From Psychroserpens mesophilus (GTDB lineage Bacteria; Bacteroidota; Bacteroidia; Flavobacteriales; Flavobacteriaceae), in the NCBI RefSeq assembly GCF_000826645.1, contig NZ_JXJP01000001.1:372001-436000 (forward strand): DNA of 64,000 bases, in the 5' to 3' direction. Shown in pieces: positions 28,601-36,700 of the stretch. The notes beneath the pieces are model-generated. The model made no database searches. It saw only the letters and a list, made by a program, of their open reading frames with translations, and was not told the origin of the DNA. Position numbers and translations under genes: made by a program. Within the stretch, counting starts at the first letter, position 1, and every line of letters begins with the position of its first letter.

Positions 28601-30833
28601 CAATGTTTCCAGTTGCTGTTGTAGAACTTGTAGTTGCATTAAATGCTGTTGCACCAAATGTTATGTTGAATGCTCCAGAAGCAATATAGTATGTTCCAGC
28701 AGGTAGTCCTAATTCTGTTAGAGAACCTAAATTTCCAGTTCCACCATCATCATCATTACCTACTAAATTTCCTACATTATCATAGATACCTATTTCAGTA
28801 TCTGTTACGCCTGTTGTTGTTTCGTTGTCTACAGTGATTTCGGTGCAACCACCATCATATATCAATTCTACCCAAACTATACCGTCTACACCAGCATCAT
28901 AAGTACCACTATAAGTATCTGAATCACCACAGCCACTAATGTTGAATGTTGCCACTGTTGTTGGGGCAGGAGGAATGACATCTAACTGTCCAGAAACAAA
29001 GCTTGACCCATCCCAGAAATTACCACCATCACCATCAGTGATATCGTTACCACCATAGGCGAAAACACCATTATCAACTCTAAATCTACTTACATAGTAG
29101 TAGCTACCAGCAGCTAATGCTGAACCAAATTCAACACTGTATTCATCATCATTACCATATTGAGCATTCCAAGATGCAGGTACCCATGTCCAGTTTGGAG
29201 TTTCAAAATCTGCGGTAACTGCAGCGTCAACAGTACTGTATCCTATCCAAGCTTCAACATCAGGATTTGCTCCACCGGCTTCTGTAAAGCCAAGGTCGTA
29301 TATTCTAGCAAAAGCAGTAAAGGTTCCACCTTCAGAAATTGATCCACTTGCCGGGAATTGTAAATTACAATAATCTACAGTTTCGGTTGAAGGAATAACA
29401 TTCACATTAAATTTACCAACATGGAAATCGTAATCTTGACTTCCTCCTGTAGCTCCATCAGAAGCCCATATAGCGAATTGAACGTTACCTGTGTAAGCTG
29501 TTAAGTCTTCTATATAATCTGTTCCGGCTGCGTCTGGTTCGTTTCCAGCATTCCATGTTGTTAGGTTAGACCAAGTTGATCCACCATCTGTACTAATGAG
29601 TAATTGTACTTCATCATCAGAATCCATAGTTCCATCTATAGTTGTAGTTCCAGAGAAGGCGTAATCTGTAACGGCTACATTAACTTCTAATTGGAAAGGG
29701 CCACCAGTTGATAAATCAAACGTTGGTGATAACAACCATTCTCTATCTGTATTAGTCTGGTAGATATTCATAGCATTACTAGGTCCATAAGCATATGCTC
29801 TGTTTTGTCTCCAATCTGAAGCACCAAAACCTCCTGGACCAGCAGCAACTTCACCACTACCAGCTTCATCCCAACATGAATCAGGAACATTTACTGACAT
29901 ATTAGCGACATAATCTGGAGTAATTGCAGCACAAGGTGTTGTAAAATCTAATGGGCCAACCCATCCTCCAAAATCAGTTCCTGCGGTACATTCTGCTCTA
30001 ACATATACTTCATAAGCTGTATTTGCAGATAACCCACCTTCAGTATGAGGATTCGTTGTTGTATTAGCTCCAGAATTATCAGCAGCGCCAGGAATGCCCG
30101 TGCCATCAGCTTGAACAGCTATTTCCCAAGCAGTTTCACCAGATGCAGAAGCTGTCCAACTAATTGTTGCAGAAGTGGCTGTTGAACTATCAAGATTTAA
30201 CCCTGATACATCAAGACAACTTGGAGGAAACCAATTAATACAAGTTACACCTCCTAAGACAGTGTCTGTAGAGTAAACATAAGCGCCATTAGCACCTACA
30301 ACTCTAATTCCTGCAGAGGCCGCATCATTGCCAATATTTCCAGCACCAAAATCTGTGTCTTGGTATAAAAATGTTATTTCATTTGAAGTTTCATACAGTA
30401 TAATTTCAAAAGTACCCCCAGAAGCTGAATTGCTATAACGTGGTCTGTTATTCCACATGATTACAGCTCTCCTTGTCGGAGCCGTTCCAAGAACTTCCCA
30501 ACGAATGTCTCCATAATCAGAATCTAAATCATCTGAAAACGCATAAAATCCAGGAGCTGTTGGCGTAGAAGACGTACCAACGTTTCCACTAGTAACTCCA
30601 AATAATATACCACCATTATCTCCTACTCTTAAAGCTGAAGAAGATACTCCATCTAAAGTAAAAGAAAAGGGTAAGGTAATGTTTGATTCACCATCATCTC
30701 CAATAACCAGAACTGTTCCAGTTGCACTAATATCATCAAAAGATGTGGTGCACGCGTTGTCGAAAGATAATTGTGCTTGTGATTGCCAACTCATAGCCAG
30801 CAATGCGAATACAATTAAAGTAAATTTTTTCAT
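25692..30833 (-). CDS. Large T9SS-secreted multidomain surface protein (B)
   Basis: A 1713-residue protein. In order: signal peptide (1-20, QSQAQ); an N-terminal domain to about 205; fibronectin type III (about 208-300); a MAM-like/jelly-roll region (305-480); two homologous ~138-residue domains (487-625 and about 757-895, each with WDGSSFVSG at its end) around a PPC-like domain; fibronectin type III (about 900-1000); a cleaved-adhesin-like domain (about 1010-1190, FPFQEGFESG); then the shared C-terminal module and a type A T9SS sorting domain ending GVYVVTVLNNGQQKTQKVII. It is a predicted surface protein without a catalytic motif. Its terminator and upstream promoter make it a separate transcript. 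Confidence 0.88.
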   Translation of the reverse strand: MKKFTLIVFALLAMSWQSQAQLSFDNACTTSFDDISATGTVLVIGDDGESNITLPFSFTLDGVSSSALRVGDNGGILFGVTSGNVGTSSTPTAPGFYAFSDDLDSDYGDIRWEVLGTAPTRRAVIMWNNRPRYSNSASGGTFEIILYETSNEITFLYQDTDFGAGNIGNDAASAGIRVVGANGAYVYSTDTVLGGVTCINWFPPSCLDVSGLNLDSSTATSATISWTASASGETAWEIAVQADGTGIPGAADNSGANTTTNPHTEGGLSANTAYEVYVRAECTAGTDFGGWVGPLDFTTPCAAITPDYVANMSVNVPDSCWDEAGSGEVAAGPGGFGASDWRQNRAYAYGPSNAMNIYQTNTDREWLLSPTFDLSTGGPFQLEVNVAVTDYAFSGTTTIDGTMDSDDEVQLLISTDGGSTWSNLTTWNAGNEPDAAGTDYIEDLTAYTGNVQFAIWASDGATGGSQDYDFHVGKFNVNVIPSTETVDYCNLQFPASGSISEGGTFTAFARIYDLGFTEAGGANPDVEAWIGYSTVDAAVTADFETPNWTWVPASWNAQYGNDDEYSVEFGSALAAGSYYYVSRFRVDNGVFAYGGNDITDGDGGNFWDGSSFVSGQLDVIPPAPTTVATFNISGCGDSDTYSGTYDAGVDGIVWVELIYDGGCTEITVDNETTTGVTDTEIGIYDNVGNLVGNDDDGGTGNLGSLTELGLPAGTYYIASGAFNITFGATAFNATTSSTTATGNIVINASTPNLPDYVNLQFPGTATITAGNTATVYAQIFEAGNTNAPGAGTNITAEIGISAVDAAEVADFETVDWTWTTAPYLGEVGSNDEYALAIGAALAPGTYYYVSRFSVDGGPYVYGGNDISDGDGGDSWDGSSFVSGVLTVNPAGEPTNHVTSFSATADSDTEITLTWTDNDGAQAADGFLIVGKTGAASFYSPSDTVDPADETDWSDDEFEVKVGSGVETYTVTGLTASTLYDFEIYPYANSGALIDFKTDGTIPSASETTLDDPCASAVTSFPFQEGFESGVPPQCWTSFRGTNGEGTVYDWTTSATANTGSSSAFVRYENVATGAEDWLVTPALDLSVTANPELTFFAAQQFTGSFGSVYTIRVSTTDTDHASFTTVQTYTEADLPIVGTDGYSQFAVDLSAYNTDSTVYVAFVMTNDDGDNFFLDDVVIYDNVPTTFTYTSGTWAPYNPMGIASSDDDIIIASGDLVMNSDLSCNSMTISAGAGLTIDTGATLTTVAGTTLESSSTSYSSLILDGTVSGTINYERHININGSGTTGSNDLVSAPLTGQAFNLFAGANPNILNNGTLYLFGPFEKVTGSYVTWAGTETTTLDAGVGYRAATSDNSVVTFTGTAENGTITNDIINSGSEFAKWNLVGNPYPSYLNVQTFLLHDVGGVTNLQLFDGGTAAIYGYDGDASNGWTIYNLATTTASTVMAPGQGFFVSADATNAPLYDLEFTPAMRSTGTADDFIPSRNAELTYLKVSATTNTKSYATDFYFNNNASLGFDFGYDAEIWGSAAPDFGIYSHLVQDNTGLSMALQALNTSDLSDVTIPLGVNANQGEQLTFSIADTTLPTSVNVYLDDVVANTTTLLNNSDYVMTPNTNLSGTGRFFLRTSEDALSTIENSLVAINIFALNNSKELVVSGQLKENTVLDLFDIQGRKVLTTKLDNNSIENRIDVSNLSGGVYVVTVLNNGQQKTQKVIIK

Positions 30834-30957
30834 AAAATTTTATTATTAATTTAAAAAGATTAATCTATACCATTTATTATAAATAGATGTAGAGACAAGC
30901 AGAATTGAGGGCAAAAGACCGATTGGAAAATAGGTTAATTTCCATAAAGCCTAATAA

Positions 30958-30965
30958 CAAATATA
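30958..30965 (-). promoter_or_regulatory. Candidate -7 element for T9SS gene B
   Basis: TATATTTG on the minus strand lies 124 bp upstream of the gene B ATG, almost the same distance as in gene A, and similar bases between box and ATG are shared. No TTTG -33 box is visible. The 285-bp gap 30834-31118 otherwise carries the terminator of gene C. Confidence 0.4.
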
Positions 30966-31059
30966 TAAAAATAACGGTATTAATTACCTTATTGTTAAGA
31001 AATTATGTTCTTTGGGTAGCTGTTAGTAATTTTTTGGGTGTATGTGTTACTTTTACATA

Positions 31060-31093
31060 AAAAAGCGCTCTAATTATTATTAGAGCGCTTTTT
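31060..31093 (-). terminator. Terminator of T9SS gene C
   Basis: A perfect 14-bp stem, AAAAAGCGCTCTAA (31060-31073) and TTAGAGCGCTTTTT (31080-31093), with a 6-nt loop, lies 25 bp downstream of the gene C stop on the minus strand, with T residues following. It is closely similar to the terminator at 25630-25663. Confidence 0.88.
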
Positions 31094-31118
31094 AAAAGTA
31101 TAAGGTTAATAGTAATAA

Positions 31119-33350
31119 TTATTTAATAATCACTTTTTGTGTTTTTTCTTGACCGTTATTTTGAACATTCACCACATATACTCCAGCACTTAGATTAGAC
31201 ACGTCGATACGATTTTCAAGGGTAATATGATCAAGTTTAGTTGCCCATATTTTTCTACCTTGGATATCAAAAAGCTCTAACATGGTATTGTCTTTTAAAT
31301 GTCCGCTAACCACTAATTCTCTAGAATTGTTTAAAGCGAAAATATTAATAGCATCAAAACTGTTTTCAATAGTTGATAACGCATCTTCAGAAGTTCTCAG
31401 GAAGAAACGCCCAGTGCCAGATAAATTTGTAGCTGGTGTAATTATATAATCAGAGTTGTTTAATAATGTTGTTGTATTAGCAACCACATCATCAAGATAT
31501 ACATTTACAGACTCGGGTAAAGTTGAATCTAAAATACTGAAGGTTAATTGTTCTCCTTGACTCGCATTTACTCCTAATGGAATTGTTACTTCACTTAAAT
31601 CTGAAGAATTTAAAGATTGAATAGCTAATTCTGATCCAGTATTATCTTCAACTAAGTGAGAATAAATAGAAAAACTTGGTGCAACATAACCCCAAACAGA
31701 AGTGTCATACCCAGCATCTAATCCAAGTGTTGCATTAGCATTAAAGTAAAAATCAGTTTTAAAATTTGATGTATTTGTACTTAACTGAAGCATTAAATAT
31801 ACTAGTTCTGCGTTTCTTCCTACAATAAAGTCTTCAGTACTACCTGTTCTTCTCATTGTTGTTGTAAACTCAATATTACCAGAGCTTTCAGCTGCTACAA
31901 AAAAACCTTGCCCTGGAGTAATTAGCGTAGAAGGAGTAGTGTTTGAAAGATTGTAAATAGTCCAGCCGTTTGAAGCATCTCCATCGTAACCATAAATACC
32001 AACACTTGTTTCATCTAATAATGCAGCATTTGCCGTATTGTTTAGGAAATCTTGAACGTTAAGATATGCAGGGTAAGGATTACCAATAAGGTTCCATTCT
32101 TCAAATTCAGGACCAGCTATGGAAATAGCTATAGTTGTTGTCGTTAAAGGTGATTCAGGACCAGTAAATGCTAAGGTTGTACCAGCATCTGTTGCCACGC
32201 GATAGCCTCTTCCACCATCAATATTAGTTACCGTAGCATCGGTATAATTTTCAAAGTCTCCAGTGGTTTTGTCAAAAGGTGCAAAAGCATAAGTAGTTGG
32301 GCCAACATTGCCATCATCTAATAGTGCAGCGGCATTTGCTGGTGTCAAAAATGTTGACCAAGCACCACCACCTCCAACAGGTGCTGAAATTAAGTCATTA
32401 CCATTCGCATTAGAATTGACAAACCTATTATACGTAATATTACCAAAAGAACCTCCATTAGTTATTAGACTTGGATACTGTGTGCTAGTCGAAGTTAAAT
32501 TTAAATCTCCAGAAACAAGTAGGAGACCTGAAACCGTTAGGTTACTCGTCGAAGGGACATTTACAGTACTTCCACTTTCGATATTTAAATAAGGTGCAGT
32601 AGTATCTCCTGAAACACTCACAGTGCTATTGCCAGCAACTGTATATGTACTATTGAATTCTAAAGAGTTCAAATATAGATTTCGTTGACCGCTTCCACCA
32701 TCACCATTTGTTCCAGCACTCACATTGTAAAATCGTATATTTTCAATAGTTCCTGGGCTAATTGCAGCTATGGTTCCACTTTCAGAACCTGATAAACCTC
32801 CTGATCGCACTGCAGTCCATGAAACATCACTAGCATTTTGTGTAAATGTAAATTTAATTACCGTATTTGCGTCATAAGCATTTCCGTAGAGTCCAGGTGT
32901 ACCTGTAATATTGTATTGGTCGCCACCAACATTAAAATTGATAATTGTTGCATCTGAAGCATCTCTCAAATCAAAACCTTTGTTTCCATCTCTAAAATTC
33001 ACACCAACAGACACAGAAAACGAATCGCCTTCCTCTAATGCTTTTGGCATGTCAACTGCAGCACCAGAAACTGCTCCATTACCACTATTTGCAAACATAC
33101 CAAATGAGTTGCCACTCACATCTAAAGCCGCGGAGAATGACGCAATGAAACGTCCCGAAAATCCACCTTCTGGAAGTGCTGTGTCAAAAGTCCAATCGCT
33201 AAAGCCAGTTCCTGCGTTGGTCGTAGTCCAGCTTGCGCCTGGATAATTATTTGCATTGTCTTCACCTAATTCAAAGGTGTCCACACCTAATTGTGCCTGA
33301 ACACTAGATGACAACAAAGCAGTAATAAGTAGAATGTATAAATTCTTCAT
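31119..33350 (-). CDS. T9SS-secreted surface protein (C)
   Basis: A 743-residue protein: signal peptide (1-19, SSSVQAQ), a single N-terminal beta-rich domain (about 20-235) resembling a lectin/LamG-like fold, then the shared ~500-residue C-terminal module and a type A T9SS sorting domain ending GVYVVNVQNNGQEKTQKVII. It is the simplest member of the tandem family: one variable domain plus the constant module. Its promoter region contains a 20-bp perfect palindrome. No enzymatic motif is visible, and a binding or adhesive role is inferred. Confidence 0.87.
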   Translation of the reverse strand: MKNLYILLITALLSSSVQAQLGVDTFELGEDNANNYPGASWTTTNAGTGFSDWTFDTALPEGGFSGRFIASFSAALDVSGNSFGMFANSGNGAVSGAAVDMPKALEEGDSFSVSVGVNFRDGNKGFDLRDASDATIINFNVGGDQYNITGTPGLYGNAYDANTVIKFTFTQNASDVSWTAVRSGGLSGSESGTIAAISPGTIENIRFYNVSAGTNGDGGSGQRNLYLNSLEFNSTYTVAGNSTVSVSGDTTAPYLNIESGSTVNVPSTSNLTVSGLLLVSGDLNLTSTSTQYPSLITNGGSFGNITYNRFVNSNANGNDLISAPVGGGGAWSTFLTPANAAALLDDGNVGPTTYAFAPFDKTTGDFENYTDATVTNIDGGRGYRVATDAGTTLAFTGPESPLTTTTIAISIAGPEFEEWNLIGNPYPAYLNVQDFLNNTANAALLDETSVGIYGYDGDASNGWTIYNLSNTTPSTLITPGQGFFVAAESSGNIEFTTTMRRTGSTEDFIVGRNAELVYLMLQLSTNTSNFKTDFYFNANATLGLDAGYDTSVWGYVAPSFSIYSHLVEDNTGSELAIQSLNSSDLSEVTIPLGVNASQGEQLTFSILDSTLPESVNVYLDDVVANTTTLLNNSDYIITPATNLSGTGRFFLRTSEDALSTIENSFDAINIFALNNSRELVVSGHLKDNTMLELFDIQGRKIWATKLDHITLENRIDVSNLSAGVYVVNVQNNGQEKTQKVIIK

Positions 33351-33416
33351 AGAATAACAATTTTAATTTAAATGTAATTAGTTGGGTAAATATATAAAAG
33401 TAATTATGTACTAAAC

Positions 33417-33436
33417 ACACGAAAACGTTTTCGTGT
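33417..33436. promoter_or_regulatory. 20-bp perfect palindrome, LacI-family-like operator
   Basis: ACACGAAAACGTTTTCGTGT is a perfect palindrome with the CG-centred GAAAACGTTTTC core typical of LacI/GalR-family operators. It lies 67 bp upstream of the gene C ATG, just beyond the TATATTTA -7-like box (33394-33387). It has no T tract and no loop, so it is not a terminator. The regulator is not in the window. Confidence 0.5.
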
Positions 33437-33488
33437 TGATAAATTGATAAAAGATGACTTTTTCAAGCATTATTAAATTGTTAAAACA

Positions 33489-33520
33489 AAAAAACACACA
33501 AATTTACTTGTGTGTTTTTT
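33489..33520 (-). terminator. Terminator after peptide copy 2
   Basis: AAAAAACACACAA (33489-33501) and TTGTGTGTTTTTT (33508-33520) form a 13-bp stem with a 6-nt loop, 23 bp downstream of the peptide stop on the minus strand and rich in T on that strand. It ends the transcript of gene D plus peptide copy 2. Confidence 0.85.
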
Positions 33521-33543
33521 GATTTAAAATATTCTGATTATAA

Positions 33544-33705
33544 TTAATCAAAAGGGTTTCCTCCCGGATCAGGTGGAGAAGATGCTTGAGCTTGTTTAGG
33601 GTTTAATATAATAAATGTACCTAATGCTGTTAGTGCAGCATACTTGCCCATTTTTTTAATGGCATCCTTTCTCGTTATGTTATCTTGATGTGTGTTTATC
33701 TTCAT
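33544..33705 (-). CDS. 53-aa exported peptide, candidate precursor (copy 2)
   Basis: A second copy of the small peptide. The ATG at 33705 (MKINTHQDN) is chosen; the open frame runs further up into the end of gene D but that part is not conserved with copy 1. The last 33 residues differ from copy 1 at one position only (Leu for Ile), whereas 12 of the 33 codons differ, so the protein sequence is under strong selection. The signal-like N-terminal part and the AQA|SSPPDPGGNPFD end are the same. It begins 10 bp after the gene D stop, and no kinase or nucleotidyltransferase gene follows it; a terminator does. Confidence 0.78.
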   Translation of the reverse strand: MKINTHQDNITRKDAIKKMGKYAALTALGTFIILNPKQAQASSPPDPGGNPFD

Positions 33706-33715
33706 TTTGAATATA

Positions 33716-36700
33716 TTATTTAATGATAACTTTTTGTGATTTCTGTTGTTCGTTATTTTGAACATTAGCAACATATACACCAGCACTTAACGATGACATA
33801 TCAATACGATTTTCAGAAACTGTATTGTCAAGTTTTGTGCTTAATACTAATCGACCTTGAATATCATAAAGATTAAGCATTGTATTGTTCTTTAATTGCC
33901 CATTAATAACTAACTCTTTAGATTGGTTTAACATAGAAATTGTTAAGTTGTCAAGAGTATTCTCAATTGTAGATAATGATGTATCATTAGTTCTAAGAAA
34001 GAAGCGTCCAGTTCCAGACAATGCTGAGGAAGGAGTAAACACATAATCAGAATTCGTTAATAACGTTGATGTGTTCGCTACTGTGTCATCTAGAAATATC
34101 TCTACGGTTGATGGTAATGAATTGACCAAAATTGAAATCGTTATCTGTTCACCCTGATTTGCATTAATTCCTATTGGAATGGTAGTATTATCCAAGTTTG
34201 TTGTATTTAGTGCTTGTAATGCAATAGCTTCTCCTTCATTATCTTCAACTAGATGTGAGTAAATTGAAAAAGCAGGAGGTGCGCCAAATAATTCGGCATC
34301 AAAACCTAAATCAAATCCAGCACTCGCATTAGGGTTAAAATAAAAATCGGTACTATATGAATTTCCACCTGCGCTAGCATTAAGAGTAAAATAGATTAAT
34401 CCACCATCACCATTACGACCAACAATAAAATCATCAGTAGTTCCAGTAGATCGCATAGCTGGAGTAAACTCTAAGTCGTAAAGTGGAGCATTTGTAGCAT
34501 CGGCACTTACAAAGAATCCTTGACCAGGAGCGATAACTGTAGACGGAGTAGTAGTCGCTAGGTTGTATATCGTCCATCCATTAGTTGCACTACCATCGTA
34601 ACCATAAATAGCAGCAGATCCAGCATCAAACAAGTTTAGATTTGTTACACCACCAACATCATGATTTAAAAACGATTGTACATTTAAATATGAAGGGTAA
34701 GGATTACCTACAAGGTTCCATTCTGCAGAGACTGAGCCACCATTGATGATGTCATTTGTAATGGTTCCATTTTCAGCTACACCAGAAAATGTTACTACAG
34801 AGTTATCTGAAGTTGCAGCTCTATATCCAACACCAGCATCGAGTGTTGCTGTTTCAGTGCCAGCCCAAGTTACAAATGTACCACCAGTTTTTTCAAATGG
34901 TCCAAATAAATATAATGTGCCATTATTAAAAATGTTTGGGTTACCAGCAGCAAGATCGCTAAAAGGCTGACCTGTCAATGGTGCAGAAATTAAATCATTA
35001 CTTCCTGTAGTACCCAAACCATTAATATTAATATGGCGATCATAAAGAATACTTCCAGCAACTGTTCCATCTAAGATTAAACTAGAATAGCTAGTTGAGC
35101 TAGATTGTAATTGCAAAATATCGGTTGGTGTAAGCGTTACTCCAGAAGACACAGTAATGCTTGCGCCAGGTAAAACATCGATTCTGTTACAAGTAGTATT
35201 CGAATTAAAAGTTGCATCACCTGATACTATAACAATATCATCACCAGCTGTTGCTACACCGTTTGGATCACTAGGAGACCAAGTGCCATTAAATGTATAA
35301 GTCACAGGAGCTACATATGCAGCACCAGGAGTACCACCTGAATAATTTCCTGAAGCTACCCAATTTGCAGCATCTGTATTGTCGAATGTTACATCGATTA
35401 ATTCTAATGAAGGACCATTACCATCTGCAGCAGTTGGCCAAGGTGATCCGTCATCATAGGTAACAGTATCAATAGAAATATTTGCACCACTAGGATCAAA
35501 TAAGAGTTCTATGGTTGCAGTACTATTAATTAAATTATTACTATCATTTGTAGTTTCAACAGGAGTAGCGATAGCACTTACATCAGGCGTAAATGGGTTG
35601 TCGTTATTATAAGTTCCATCACCATTACTACCTAAAGCGATTGTTAAATAGCTTCCAGCTGTAATAACTGTCCCTCCAAAATCAAAAGTGCTTCCGTCAT
35701 AACTTAGTCTCCAGTTAGAATCAAGAGTAATATCTGCTCCTGAAGCATTGTAGATTTCAATCCATTCATCATCGGAACCAGATGAATTGTACATGATTTC
35801 AGAAATAACGATATCTCCTGGTAATGGTGTACCACCATCATTATCTTGAATGTCTAAATTAAATGTAGTATTAAGACCAACAGTAGCATTGTTACCACCT
35901 GCAACGTTTTGAATCTCAAAAGTCATGGTTTCAATTGGTTCAACCAAAGCATCATCTGTAATGGTAACTGTAACCGTTTGATTTGCTGAAGTTCCTGCTG
36001 GGAATGTTACGGTTTGAGTCACGTATGAATCAATGTCTGCAGCATCACCTGACGTTAATACGACATCAAATGTAGTATCATTTATTGCATCTTCGAAAGT
36101 AATTTCGAAAGTTAAGTCGTAAGTTCCGGCATTTTCAATCACTGAATCAGAAGTGGACGTAAACTGAACAGATGTGTCTGCAGTACCTTCAACAACTAAG
36201 AATTCAGAAACGCTGTAACCTTGTCCACCACCATTCTCAGAAAATTCGAAACCAACTTCTAATGTTGTTGCTCCTGAAACATCCAAAGAAAGTACTGAGT
36301 AATTTACAGGATCACCATTGCTAGATGCAAAAGCGGTCTCTACTCGTGTTCCACCATCTAATATGTAGAAATATGAAAAATTATTTTCATTAGCACCTAC
36401 GTTCACACCAGTAGCAGTGATGTCTACAACATTAATTCCTGTAACATCAATGACCTGACTTGTGAAAATACCTTGTCCGCCCCAATCATCACTTAATAAC
36501 TCACCGGCAATAACTTCCCATGAATTAGAAGAGCTGTCTGTTAATGGTGCAGTATCGTAAGAAACTGTCCATTGGTTTGGAGCAGTTCCAAATGGTCCAG
36601 CAGATGCAGGTCCTGCGGCTGGAGGTGAAGCCGATGAGTGCGCTGGAAAGCCATCACCATCATTAGAAAAATCAGCATCATATAAAGTTCCTGGTAAAAC

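Noticed and set aside
33417-33436. Palindrome read as a terminator
   Set aside because: It has no loop and no T tract, and a proper terminator for the peptide transcript lies at 33489-33520.
33544-33786. Longer 80-residue frame of peptide copy 2
   Set aside because: The first 27 codons overlap the end of gene D, are not conserved with copy 1, and the ATG at 33705 aligns with the copy 1 start.
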